The translations under genes were made by a program, and so were the position numbers. The notes under the pieces were generated by a model. The model was given only the letters and a program-made list of their open reading frames with translations. It was not told the DNA's origin and did not search any database. This document shows, one piece after another, positions 7,362-15,488 of a DNA stretch of 20,175 nucleotides (its first letter is position 1; each line of letters opens with the position of its first letter). Origin of the DNA: JANRIC01 sp033765345 (GTDB lineage Bacteria > Bacteroidota > Bacteroidia > Cytophagales > Microscillaceae). The stretch spans positions 1 through 20,175 of the forward strand of contig JANRIC010000118.1 of the NCBI GenBank assembly GCA_033765345.1, given 5' to 3'.

Positions 7362-10028
7362 TTACTTAGTATGATGTTTCCAGCCTACACGATCGATCAA
7401 TTCTGCCACTACGCCCGTCCAACCGGTTTGGTGAGAAGCACCTACACCTCGGGCGGTATCGCCGTGGAAGTATTCATAAAACAAGATCAAATCTCGATAA
7501 TAGGGGTCAGTATGATACTCATTGTAATCTCCGTGTACGGGTCGGCGGTTTTGGTCATCTTTTTCAAAAATGGAGATGATACGCTTGGAAATATCATCTG
7601 CAACGGTATCCAGATTTACCCAATTATTAGAATTAGTAGGGCACTCGATTTTTAAACCATCCTCAAAATAGAGGTAATAAGTACGCAAAGATTGGATAAT
7701 AAGATAGTTCATGGGCAACCAAACAGGGCCTCTCCAGTTTGAGTTTCCCCCGAAGAGACTCGTGGTAGATTCGCCGGGTTCATACTGCAGACCAAAATTC
7801 TGCCCTTCGATATTTACAACATAAGGTTTTTCGTGTACTTTGGAGATAGAACGGATACCACCCTTACCGAAAAATTCATTTTCATCCAAGAGGGCTTTGA
7901 CCAATCTTACCAATCTTTCTTTGGGAACTAGAGAAAGCAAAATATCTTTTCCTTCGTGAAATTCTTCAATGACCAGGTTTTCATTATTTTCCTTGCGATA
8001 ATTCAAGAACCACTTCAGGCGGGTTTTGAAATTGGGTAATTTATCCAAAAGTTCATTGTCCAAGACCAAAACCGCAAACAGGGTAGACAATCCTACTAGT
8101 GAACGTACTTTAAGCGGGATGTATTTATCACCAGGAAGAGCCAAAATATCATAAAAGAATCCTTGTTCTTCGTCCCAAGCACCGGTCCAGTTATGCCCGA
8201 TGCGATTGAGTGAATCGGCAATATAGATGAAGTGCTCAAAGAATTTGGTAGCTACATCTTCGTAGGCAATGTCATCATCGGCAAGGATCAGTGCGATTTC
8301 AAGCATATTGAGTGAATACATAGCCATCCAGGCGGTACCGTCGGCTTGCTCTAGATGTCCTCCGCCGGGGATATAGCTGCTTCGGTCAAAAACTCCGATG
8401 TTATCCAAGCCCAGGAAGCCGCCTTCGAAGATATTGTTGTCGTTGGCATCTTTGCGATTGACCCACCAGGTGAAGTTGATCAGTAATTTCTGGAAGACCC
8501 TTTTGAGGAATTGCTTGTCATTATTGCCGTTGCGTTCTTTGTCAATTTTATAGACTTGCAGACAAGCCCAAGCGTGAACAGGAGGATTCACATCTCCAAA
8601 AGCCCATTCATAAGCCGGGAGTTGCCCGTTGGGGTGCATATACCACTCACGAAGGAAAAGAATCAATTGGTTTTTGGCAAAATCAGGGTCTACCATCGCA
8701 ATAGGCACACAGTGGAAAGCCAAATCCCAAGCTGCATACCAGGGGTATTCCCATTTGTCGGGCATAGAAATGATGTCTTCATTGTTCAGGGTCATCCATT
8801 GGTGGTTGCGCCCCCATTTACGACCGCCTGGAGGGGCAGGGTGTCCTGGGTCACCGTGGATCCAACGAGGAATATCGATGTTGAAGTATTGTTTGGTCCA
8901 GAGCATACCAGCAAAAGCTTGGCGTTGGATCATTGCCAGGTCTTCGTTGTCGTCTTTTTTGAAAGGAGCATAAAACTCATCGGCTTCTTTAATTCTTTTT
9001 TGGAAGGTGCTTTCAAAGACTTTGCCCAGTGCTTCTTTGGTACTTGATTTTTGACGGCTAAGGCGTAGGTTTATTTCGGCTTTTTCGCCGTAATGGAGGT
9101 TAAAATGATACAAAGGAGCGAACTTAGTTCCTTCTTTTTTTTCTTCCAGCCATTCAAAATCATTGCCGATTACAGCTGTATGAAAGGCATCTTTGACGAA
9201 GGGGTGTTCATTTTTAAGTCCGAAAATGCGTTCAGCGTTTGTTTCATTTTCAGTGAAGAGTACCCGTTCGGCTTTTTGAAAATACAGGTAATACTCACCC
9301 AACTCTTCGTGTAGAGTTTGGAGGAAAGCTTCTCCGTTTTCGTCTTGGTGAAGGGTCATAGACGGTTTCTCTTTCAGGTCGCCGAATGTCCATAGATTTC
9401 TAAACCAAAGTGTGGGGAGTACCCATACTGGTGCATCTTTGCGCCCACGATTATAGACCGTAACTTTAATCAGGATGTCTTCTTCGTCTGCTTTGGCGTA
9501 TTCTGTAAATACATCCAGGTAGCTATTGGTATCAAATGCCGGAGTATCCAGTAGTTCGTATTCAGCTTCGTGTTTGGATCGATGGCGATTTGTGCGTACC
9601 AGTTCGTCATAAGGGTAAGCAGCTGTAGGATATTTATACAGATGCTTCATGTATGCATGACTGGGTACGTTATCCAGGTAATAGTACAATTCTTTTACGT
9701 CTTCGCCGTGGTTTCCTTCTGGGCCTGTAAGTCCAAAAAGTCTTTCTTTGAGAATGGGATCTTTGCCATTCCAGAGGGCGATGGCAAAGCACATTCTTTG
9801 CATATTGTCAGAGATACCGGCCAACCCGTCTTCTCCCCAACGATACACCCTTGAGCGGGCGTGATCGTGAGGAAAATAATCCCAGGCTTGGCCGTATTCG
9901 CTGTAATCTTCACGGACGGTACCCCATTGACGTTCACTGAGGTAAGGACCCCATTTGAGCCAGTTTTTGCCTTCTTTGTAGGTTTCTTGGAGGCGTTTTT
10001 GTTCTTGGGAGATTGTTTTTTTTGCCAT
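7362..10028 (-). CDS. GH63-like (MGH1-like) alpha-glucosidase
   Basis: The 888-residue protein without signal peptide is a cytoplasmic glucosidase of the GH63/MGH1-like (alpha/alpha)6-barrel type found in many bacteria. Recognisable segments are the N-terminal GPYLSERQWGTVREDYS and HDHARSRVYRWGEDGLAG, the barrel motif KWEYPWYAAWDLAFHCVPIA with acidic residues, PAYEWAFGDVNPPVHAW, GTAWMAMYSLNML, and the C-terminal GNSNWRGPVWLPMNYL. It has a relatively short barrel preceded by a large beta-rich part. Eukaryotic relatives trim glucose from N-glycans, while bacterial ones act on alpha-glucosides or glucosylated solutes; the substrate here is not determinable. It lies in an operon between a glucose dehydrogenase-like SDR (18-bp gap) and the debranching-type enzyme (1-bp gap), consistent with release of free glucose followed by oxidation. 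Confidence 0.85.
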   Translation of the reverse strand: MAKKTISQEQKRLQETYKEGKNWLKWGPYLSERQWGTVREDYSEYGQAWDYFPHDHARSRVYRWGEDGLAGISDNMQRMCFAIALWNGKDPILKERLFGLTGPEGNHGEDVKELYYYLDNVPSHAYMKHLYKYPTAAYPYDELVRTNRHRSKHEAEYELLDTPAFDTNSYLDVFTEYAKADEEDILIKVTVYNRGRKDAPVWVLPTLWFRNLWTFGDLKEKPSMTLHQDENGEAFLQTLHEELGEYYLYFQKAERVLFTENETNAERIFGLKNEHPFVKDAFHTAVIGNDFEWLEEKKEGTKFAPLYHFNLHYGEKAEINLRLSRQKSSTKEALGKVFESTFQKRIKEADEFYAPFKKDDNEDLAMIQRQAFAGMLWTKQYFNIDIPRWIHGDPGHPAPPGGRKWGRNHQWMTLNNEDIISMPDKWEYPWYAAWDLAFHCVPIAMVDPDFAKNQLILFLREWYMHPNGQLPAYEWAFGDVNPPVHAWACLQVYKIDKERNGNNDKQFLKRVFQKLLINFTWWVNRKDANDNNIFEGGFLGLDNIGVFDRSSYIPGGGHLEQADGTAWMAMYSLNMLEIALILADDDIAYEDVATKFFEHFIYIADSLNRIGHNWTGAWDEEQGFFYDILALPGDKYIPLKVRSLVGLSTLFAVLVLDNELLDKLPNFKTRLKWFLNYRKENNENLVIEEFHEGKDILLSLVPKERLVRLVKALLDENEFFGKGGIRSISKVHEKPYVVNIEGQNFGLQYEPGESTTSLFGGNSNWRGPVWLPMNYLIIQSLRTYYLYFEDGLKIECPTNSNNWVNLDTVADDISKRIISIFEKDDQNRRPVHGDYNEYHTDPYYRDLILFYEYFHGDTARGVGASHQTGWTGVVAELIDRVGWKHHTK

Positions 10029-10046
10029 AATGTAAGTTGATTTTGA

Positions 10047-10862
10047 TTAACCGTTATCTTTAAACCCAGGATACAAAGTCATACCGCCGTCTACCACGAT
10101 GGTTTCTCCGTGGATATAGTCGCTTTCGTCAGAAGCCAACCACACAACAGCATTGCCGATGTCATCTGTTTCGCCCACACGTCCATAAGGAATAAGCTTG
10201 AGCAATTCTTTTTCAGCTTCTGGAGTTTCCCAGGCCATGCGGTTGATAGGGGTTTTGATGGCTCCGGGAGCAATGCTATTGACGCGGATGCCGTATTCGC
10301 CCAATTCTTGTGCGATAGATTTCATAAAAAGCATTACGCCACCTTTGGAAGCGGCATAATTGACGTGGCCAGCCCAGGGAATCATTTCGTGTACAGAACT
10401 CATACAGATGATTTTGCCCAATGATCGGGATACTTCGGGGCGGCGACCACGGCGAATAAATTCACGGGTAGCTTCACGGGCGCAAAGGAATTGCCCAGTA
10501 AGGTTTACGGCGATTACAAAATTCCAGTCTTCTAGAGTCATATCTACAAATGCAGCGTCTTTTTGCAATCCGGCATTATTCACGAGAATATCCACGGTGC
10601 CGAAAGTTTCTATGGCAGTAGCAAACATAGCTTTTACATGATCTTCTTGGCTTACGTCTGCTTTGACGGCGATTGCCTGTGCGCCTGTACTTTTGATTTC
10701 TTCAACGGCTTCGTCAGCACCTTTGCTGTTTCCGGCATAATTGACGACAATATTAGCTCCTTCTTTGCCCAGTGCAACGGCACAAGCTTTACCGATACCT
10801 GAACTAGCTCCTGTAACAATTGCGGTTTGACCTTTCAATCGGTCATAACATTTAGTAGACAT
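10047..10862 (-). CDS. SDR-family glucose 1-dehydrogenase-like oxidoreductase
   Basis: This is a complete classical short-chain dehydrogenase of 271 residues: cofactor motif TGASSGIG (17-24), NNAG (95-98), catalytic Ser155/Ser156 (ICMSSV) and Tyr169-x3-Lys173 (NYAASKGG). The C-terminus has GETIVVDGGMTLYPGF, typical of glucose 1-dehydrogenase relatives such as Bacillus Gdh. NVVNYAGN-type residues after the second strand (IVVNYAGNSKGA) are compatible with NADP use. The likely reaction is oxidation of glucose or a similar sugar to its lactone; the specificity assignment is inference. In the operon it sits between the two-domain VOC protein (29-bp gap) and the GH63-like glucosidase. Confidence 0.85.
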   Translation of the reverse strand: MSTKCYDRLKGQTAIVTGASSGIGKACAVALGKEGANIVVNYAGNSKGADEAVEEIKSTGAQAIAVKADVSQEDHVKAMFATAIETFGTVDILVNNAGLQKDAAFVDMTLEDWNFVIAVNLTGQFLCAREATREFIRRGRRPEVSRSLGKIICMSSVHEMIPWAGHVNYAASKGGVMLFMKSIAQELGEYGIRVNSIAPGAIKTPINRMAWETPEAEKELLKLIPYGRVGETDDIGNAVVWLASDESDYIHGETIVVDGGMTLYPGFKDNG

Positions 10863-10891
10863 ATTTTAATGATTATAAAGTGGATAATTTT

Positions 10892-11893
10892 TTATTTTTT
10901 TTGTAAAAGGAGTACGGCGTGTCCATCAGGATCACGCACCATCAGGCTTTTTTGATTTTCAAAAAGGACGATTCCTTGAGAGATAAAATCACAGTTGGCT
11001 TCTTGCAAACGGGCGTAGACTGCCTCAATCTGATCTACCTCGATACTTGTATGCCAATGCCAGAGATCAGTTACGCGGCTATTTTCGGGATAAGGTCTAC
11101 CGCCAGGGGGAGCCAGGTAGTCCAAAAACTCTACCCCAAAGCCTTGCTTGGCGACCAGCCCCGTAATGATGAGGTGCGCTCCGAAAACCTGATTGAGGTG
11201 TTCCTGTTCGGGTCCGTAGTTTTCGCTGTCTCCGGCTTTTTTGAGTCCCAGCAGATTTTCATAAAATTTTTGTGAGCGATCCGTGTCATCAATGCCGATA
11301 GCCGTATGATCAATGCCCAGGAAAATGGCTTCGGTTTTTTGCTGCCATTTGGTTTTGCCTTTGCCGAGTGGGAAATAAATGACTTCCAGGTTGTGCCCGT
11401 CGGGATCGCGGAAGTAAAAAGCCTTGATTCCGGTTGCTGCCGGAATATAATCTGGCAAAGTTTGAGGAGCTGTAGAGACAAATTGCACTTTATTTTGTCT
11501 CAGAATCTGATAAGCTTTGTCCATATCCCGCACCACGATGGCTATATGCTGAAACCAAAGGTCATTGCTTTTGGAATCAGCAGGGATTTGGGCTTGTCGG
11601 GCTTCATGGACAAATTCTACCAATTCAATCTGCTCATCGCCTAGTTGTAAAAGAGCTACTTTGGCTTCGAGGTCGGTGTTTTTTTCTCCGGTCAGTTTTT
11701 GTAGAGCAGCACCGCTCCAGGCGTATTCGCGTACTTTACGAAAAGTAAGCACTTCCTGATAAAATTTAACTGATTTTTCAAGATCAGCTACTGTGATACT
11801 GACTTTTAGAACACCTGCCGCCGTCTGGGCTTGGGTAGGTGTTTTCCAATGAGTAAGTACCACACAAACGAGTAAAATCAAAGAATACCGCAT
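10892..11893 (-). CDS. Exported protein with two VOC (glyoxalase/dioxygenase-like) domains
   Basis: The 333-residue protein starts with a signal peptide (MRYSLILLVCVVLTHW, likely cut after TQAQ near 23) and carries two tandem vicinal-oxygen-chelate domains, about 27-177 and 190-331. Each has the betaalpha-betabetabeta signature, with LEKSVKFYQEVL and RDPDGHNLEVIYFP in the first, and DRSQKFYENLLGL and RDPDGHAVLLLQ in the second. VOC proteins include glyoxalase I, extradiol dioxygenases and epimerases, so the reaction cannot be named. Its export contrasts with the cytoplasmic enzymes of the operon. It is second in the operon, 29 bp after the GMC gene. Confidence 0.85.
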   Translation of the reverse strand: MRYSLILLVCVVLTHWKTPTQAQTAAGVLKVSITVADLEKSVKFYQEVLTFRKVREYAWSGAALQKLTGEKNTDLEAKVALLQLGDEQIELVEFVHEARQAQIPADSKSNDLWFQHIAIVVRDMDKAYQILRQNKVQFVSTAPQTLPDYIPAATGIKAFYFRDPDGHNLEVIYFPLGKGKTKWQQKTEAIFLGIDHTAIGIDDTDRSQKFYENLLGLKKAGDSENYGPEQEHLNQVFGAHLIITGLVAKQGFGVEFLDYLAPPGGRPYPENSRVTDLWHWHTSIEVDQIEAVYARLQEANCDFISQGIVLFENQKSLMVRDPDGHAVLLLQKK

Positions 11894-11922
11894 GTTTGTA
11901 TTTTTATTAAAAAATTTCGGTA

Positions 11923-13461
11923 CTATTTCAATATTTCATTCAATAGATAATCTCCTATTCTCAAGGCATTGGCCATAATTGTCAGCCCTGGATTAACCGC
12001 AGAGCTGGAAGGGAAAAAGCTTCCATCTACCACATAAAGATTCTGTACTTCGTGTGCACGGCAGAATTCATTCAAAGCGGAGGTTTTAGGGTCATTGCCA
12101 AAACGGATTGTACCACATTGGTGGGCAGTACCAGCCACGGGGATTTTCTTGCCTAGGTAAAGATTATTGGGAAAGATGTGTGTTTCGCAACCTACGTGTT
12201 CCAGAATCCAGCGTAGTTTTTTCTCAAGGCGTTTGTGCCCTTCCAGGTTATTTTCGGTGTAGTGCAGATGGATATTACCGTTTTTATCCAATGTTACACG
12301 GTTTTGGGGGTCTGGAAGGTCTTCGGAGGTCATCCAAAAATCCAAGGAGTGTTTGGCAATGTAGTCCAGTGCCAGTCCGGGAGCGAAGCCGGGAGCATCT
12401 TCTTTATACATGAGGGCATCAGACTTACCCAGCATTTGAATATGACCCAGCGGAAACTCAAAATCATCACTATTAAAATAAAAATCATTCAAACCCAGTG
12501 TTTTGCCAAAAAGCGTATGATTGGGTTTGCGAGAGATAGCCAAAAGTGCTGAGTTATTGTGTGCCATGTAATGGCGGCCTATCACGTCGGAGGCGTTGGC
12601 CAGTCCGTTGGGGTGCTTGTCGTTGGCAGATCGAAGTAATAAAGTAGCGGAGTTGATTGCTCCACAAGCCACTACAACTACATGGGCGGTATACACTTCT
12701 TGCGTGCCATTTCTTTTAACCACAACCCCGCTGATTTCATTGCCGGTGGCGTTGGTTTCTAGTTTTTCTACGTAGCAATCCGTGAGCAAAGTCACATTGG
12801 GGTATTGCAGAGCGGGTTTGATACCACATACGTGCGAATCGGCTTTGGCTTCGGAGGGATCAGGGAAGCCGTCAAAACGATCTAAGATAGCAGGGGCGGT
12901 ACCCGGTTGCTGATCTCCCAGGTTTGCACCGATGGGCAGTGGGAAGGGGTTCAAGCCCAACTCCTTCATGTCGTCGTAGAGCTCCTGAATGCGTTCTTCG
13001 TGCTTCAGTGGAGGTAGCGGATAGGGCGAGTGGCTTGGTGGTTCAGTTGGGTCACTGCCTCTTTCACCGTGCACGTGATAAAGTGCTTCAGCCTGGGTAT
13101 AATAGGACTCGAAGTCGGCATATTTGACAACCCACTCAGGAGAAACACCTCCGTGATGCTTGAGGGTTTCAAAATCCTGCACACGCATTCTAAGGAGGGC
13201 AGCTCCATAGACTTTGGTATTTCCACCCACGCAATAATGAATACCAGGGTGAAATTCTTTGCCTTTTTTGTCGAACCAAGTTTCTTTGGCTTTGTATTTC
13301 GCATCCAAGAAGACGGCTTGGGTGCTCCAGTTATCTTTTTCGCGAGGGATGTAATTACCTCTTTCCAGGATTAGAATTTTTTTACCTGATGAAGCCAGTT
13401 TGTGGGCTAATGTTCCGCCCCCGGCACCTGTACCTATAATGATTATATCGTATTGTGACAT
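11923..13461 (-). CDS. GMC-family FAD-dependent oxidoreductase
   Basis: The 512-residue flavoprotein has an N-terminal FAD-binding GxGxxG (IIGTGAGGGTLAHKL, about 9-18) with the acidic end of the second strand in LILERG. The GMC signatures are GGNTKVYGAALLRMR, VVACGAINSATLL and the C-terminal domain TAHQCGT (His447) with SSSAVNPGLT (Asn490), the usual His/Asn catalytic pair. The family oxidises alcohols and sugars such as glucose, gluconate, sorbose or choline; the substrate is not readable from the sequence. It has no signal peptide or Tat motif. As first gene of the five-gene operon it lies about 38 nt behind a predicted start preceded by a Crp/Fnr-type operator. Confidence 0.9.
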   Translation of the reverse strand: MSQYDIIIIGTGAGGGTLAHKLASSGKKILILERGNYIPREKDNWSTQAVFLDAKYKAKETWFDKKGKEFHPGIHYCVGGNTKVYGAALLRMRVQDFETLKHHGGVSPEWVVKYADFESYYTQAEALYHVHGERGSDPTEPPSHSPYPLPPLKHEERIQELYDDMKELGLNPFPLPIGANLGDQQPGTAPAILDRFDGFPDPSEAKADSHVCGIKPALQYPNVTLLTDCYVEKLETNATGNEISGVVVKRNGTQEVYTAHVVVVACGAINSATLLLRSANDKHPNGLANASDVIGRHYMAHNNSALLAISRKPNHTLFGKTLGLNDFYFNSDDFEFPLGHIQMLGKSDALMYKEDAPGFAPGLALDYIAKHSLDFWMTSEDLPDPQNRVTLDKNGNIHLHYTENNLEGHKRLEKKLRWILEHVGCETHIFPNNLYLGKKIPVAGTAHQCGTIRFGNDPKTSALNEFCRAHEVQNLYVVDGSFFPSSSAVNPGLTIMANALRIGDYLLNEILK

Positions 13462-13503
13462 AGAAAAAATGATTTTGTATTTAAGCTATAGTATAATTTT
13501 CGG

Positions 13504-13548
13504 TAAAGGTAATCTGGCAGAACTCTCTAAATTGTTACAGGGGTTACA
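13504..13548 (-). promoter_or_regulatory. Activator-type promoter: Crp/Fnr-like operator plus -7 box (glucosidase operon)
   Basis: The operator TGTTACAGGGGTTACA (13533-13548, plus-strand sense; extended by TT/AA on both sides) fits TGTWAC-N4-GTWACA. Exactly 21 bp downstream in the minus sense is TACCTTTA (13504-13511), one base off the TAnnTTTG box. No -33 element is seen. Geometry is identical to 3419-3463, and the regulator gene ends 5 bp beyond the operator. Confidence 0.65.
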
Positions 13549-13553
13549 AAAGT

Positions 13554-14234
13554 TTAAAAATTTACTAAGTTTTTTTTAAGCAATAAAAACTTACCTGGTG
13601 CCAGCTTGATGAGTCCTTTTCTTTCCATTTCATTCAGTAAAAGAGATACAGTCTTGCGAGAGGTACCAATCAGGCTGGCGATTTCCTGTTGGGTAAGCCC
13701 GTGGTCTACCCAGCCTTTGACAGTATCAGGGTAATACATTTCCTCTAAATCGTGTAAAAGTTCTATAAGGCGGCGGTTGGCATCTTTATGAAATAAAAGC
13801 TCTAGGCTTCGCTCTAAACGTTGCACATTTTTAGCGATTCTTTTGTGCATTTCCAGGGCAAAAGGCACATAATCCCGCCCGAGGTCTTTGGCTTTTTCGG
13901 CTCTCATTTTGCAAATGCGGGTATTATTCTGCATTACCTCTGCAAAATCTTTGTGTTTGTAATTACCCAGGTAAGACATTTCGCCCAATATTTCGCCTTT
14001 ACCCAGAAAGGCTTTGACCAATTCATTACCTTCTTCATCATAATAACCGACTTTTACCTTGCCTTCGGCAATCAAAAAAATATCCTGTACTATCTGATCA
14101 GGGATAAATAAAAAATCATTTTTATTATAGCAACTTAAAGGGTGTTTTTTCAGGTGCTCTGCATATTTGTAAGGGCAGAGGATGTTGTATAAGTCAACTT
14201 CTTCAAGATACCAGACTTGTTTTTCATTTGCCAT
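13554..14234 (-). CDS. Crp/Fnr-family transcriptional regulator
   Basis: I start at the ATG ending at 14234 (MANEKQVWYL), because the longer frame to 14417 adds a low-complexity stretch that overlaps the terminator of the hydroxylase gene. The 226 residues comprise a cyclic-nucleotide-binding-type beta barrel (about 15-110, LIAEGKVKVGYYDEEGNE and GEILGEMSYLG) and a long dimer helix. The C-terminal winged helix-turn-helix (about 179-209) has recognition helix TSRKTVSLLLNEM. The phosphate-binding cassette lacks the Arg-Ser/Thr pair of E. coli Crp, and there is no Fnr cysteine cluster, so the ligand is unknown. The recognition helix has Lys where Crp has Glu (SRET), compatible with a non-classical half-site. 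It ends 5 bp from the operator of the GMC operon, making it the natural candidate to control that promoter. Confidence 0.85.
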   Translation of the reverse strand: MANEKQVWYLEEVDLYNILCPYKYAEHLKKHPLSCYNKNDFLFIPDQIVQDIFLIAEGKVKVGYYDEEGNELVKAFLGKGEILGEMSYLGNYKHKDFAEVMQNNTRICKMRAEKAKDLGRDYVPFALEMHKRIAKNVQRLERSLELLFHKDANRRLIELLHDLEEMYYPDTVKGWVDHGLTQQEIASLIGTSRKTVSLLLNEMERKGLIKLAPGKFLLLKKNLVNF

Positions 14235-14408
14235 AGGTTTTTTAGATATTGAGCATCCCCGTAAATTTGAGGGCAATATTAAAAAAAAATCAGGGATAAA
14301 AAAAAGTGTTTTTTTTATAGCAGGGATTTGGCTTGTCAGTAGGGTAATTTTTATAAAAAATACAAAAGGCTTCAAGTGCAAATACGCTGTGTTGTTGTTA
14401 GCAGAAAA

Positions 14409-14445
14409 GGGTGTCAAATCGCTTGAAAAAATCGATTTGACACCC
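14409..14445 (-). terminator. Terminator hairpin after phenylalanine hydroxylase
   Basis: GGGTGTCAAATCG (14409-14421) and CGATTTGACACCC (14433-14445) form a perfect 13-bp stem with an 11-nt loop, 6 bp after the hydroxylase stop. On the minus strand it is followed by TTTTC, a short T-run. Confidence 0.75.
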
Positions 14446-14451
14446 TCAATG

Positions 14452-15285
14452 TTAATGGATGTGGTTTCCTAAGGAAATATCCTGTGCCACAATTTCATCA
14501 ATTCTTCGGGCAATTTCATCTATGGAGTTATACAATTGCTCAAAAGAATCTATCACAAAATAAATTTCCTGAAAACGATCTTTGATATAAGGATTGTCAA
14601 TCATTCGGTGTACGTCATAGGGCACACGCATCGGCTTGTCGCTGTAGAGAGCGTATTCGGTTTCTCCGCTTGATGATAGAATACCTGCCCCATAAATCCG
14701 CAAACCTTCCGACTCACGAATCAAACCAAACTCTACGGTGTACCAATAAATACGGGCAACCGCTTCAATGGCCTTGGGTTCGTGAAGGTATTTGAGGGCA
14801 ATGCTGCTCAAATCTGATAGAAAATTACAAAGTGGCTGATTGGTAAGCAAGGGTACGTGCCCAAATACATCGTGAAACATATCCGGCTCCTCAAGATAAT
14901 CCAATTGCTCCATTTTACGCAACCAAGTGGTAGCACAGAAATTTCCATCACGCATCAATTCAAAAAACTCTTTATTGGGAATCAAGCCGGGCACTACGTG
15001 TACCCTCCAACCGGTGTGTTTTTTCAGTAGCTCATTTACTTCGTCAAAAACGGGGATCTTATTCGCCTGGAAATTGACCCTTTGGATGCCATCCAAATAT
15101 TCCTGGGTGGCTTTTCCGGGCAGGTTTTTCATCTGTCGTTCAAAAAGAATATTCCAAACTTTCTGGTCATTTTCGGTATACTTTTCGTATTCCTGGCGCA
15201 TCACCATATCCAAGGTGTATTTGTAATATCCGGTACTCTGGTCTCGTTCTACCTGATTTTTGATTAAGTCCTGTATCATACTCAT
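14452..15285 (-). CDS. phhA: Phenylalanine 4-hydroxylase
   Basis: This non-heme iron, pterin-dependent enzyme converts phenylalanine to tyrosine in the cytoplasm. The start chosen is the ATG ending at 15285 (MSMIQDLIK; a second ATG two codons later is also possible). The longer frame would include the leader hairpin. At 277 residues it is the compact bacterial form: only the catalytic domain, no ACT regulatory domain. The iron ligands are visible as His138 and His143 in FHDVFGHVPLL and Glu185 in WYTVEFGL. GLRIYGAGILSSSGE is the conserved active-site segment. It is monocistronic, with its own promoter (15458-15487), a 165-nt leader with a terminator-like hairpin, and a terminator after the stop. 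It is divergent from tatD. Confidence 0.95.
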   Translation of the reverse strand: MSMIQDLIKNQVERDQSTGYYKYTLDMVMRQEYEKYTENDQKVWNILFERQMKNLPGKATQEYLDGIQRVNFQANKIPVFDEVNELLKKHTGWRVHVVPGLIPNKEFFELMRDGNFCATTWLRKMEQLDYLEEPDMFHDVFGHVPLLTNQPLCNFLSDLSSIALKYLHEPKAIEAVARIYWYTVEFGLIRESEGLRIYGAGILSSSGETEYALYSDKPMRVPYDVHRMIDNPYIKDRFQEIYFVIDSFEQLYNSIDEIARRIDEIVAQDISLGNHIH

Positions 15286-15307
15286 TGTTGTTTTTGAAAA
15301 AATTAAA

Positions 15308-15343
15308 CCAAAAAAGCCTGACTCTTGTGCAGAATCAGGCTTT
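15308..15343 (-). terminator. Terminator-like hairpin in the leader of the hydroxylase (attenuator candidate)
   Basis: On the minus strand AAAGCCTGA (from 15343) and TCAGGCTTT (to 15313) form a 9-bp stem followed by a run of six T ending near 15310, a good intrinsic terminator shape. It lies between the only visible promoter (15458-15487) and the hydroxylase ATG (15285), with no other minus-strand gene upstream for it to end. A conditional terminator is therefore plausible. Confidence 0.55.
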
Positions 15344-15376
15344 AGACATATTTGTTTGTTGTTATTATTTGCATAT

Positions 15377-15454
15377 TCAAACAAAACTCATATTCCTGAT
15401 TCCAAGTGAAACCAAGTAATAATAATATCGAGTTATGTTTTTTGAAAAGTTCAT
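15377..15454 (-). CDS. Possible tyrosine-rich leader peptide of the hydroxylase
   Basis: A 25-codon frame starts MNFSKNITR, continues with four consecutive tyrosine codons (TAT TAT TAT TAC, 15416-15427) and ends MSFV before TGA at 15377. It is followed 34 nt later by the terminator-like hairpin. Tyrosine is the product of the hydroxylase, which fits product-sensing attenuation. Against it: the ATG falls almost at the predicted transcription start, so it would have to be leaderless, and the tyrosine run sits in an AT-rich trinucleotide-like tract that could arise by chance. Confidence 0.3.
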   Translation of the reverse strand: MNFSKNITRYYYYLVSLGIRNMSFV

Positions 15455-15457
15455 ACA

Positions 15458-15487
15458 CAAAGCTAATCATTCCTCTCATCATTCAAA
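15458..15487 (-). promoter_or_regulatory. Promoter of phenylalanine hydroxylase (TTTG-N18-TAGCTTTG)
   Basis: TTTG (15484-15487) and TAGCTTTG (15458-15465) on the minus strand with 18-bp spacing match the Bacteroidetes promoter consensus. The predicted start near 15453 leaves a leader of about 165 nt. Confidence 0.6.
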
Positions 15488-15488
15488 A

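Noticed and set aside
8511..9047. Plus-strand 178-codon frame
   Set aside because: It lies wholly opposite the GH63-like glucosidase gene, whose protein motifs are clear; the plus-strand translation resembles no protein.
14235..14417. Longer N-terminus for the Crp/Fnr regulator
   Set aside because: It reaches into the hydroxylase terminator and encodes low-complexity sequence with homopolymer runs; the ATG at 14234 fits family length.
15286..15384. Longer N-terminus for phenylalanine hydroxylase
   Set aside because: It would translate through the terminator-like hairpin; the shorter start gives the normal bacterial enzyme length.
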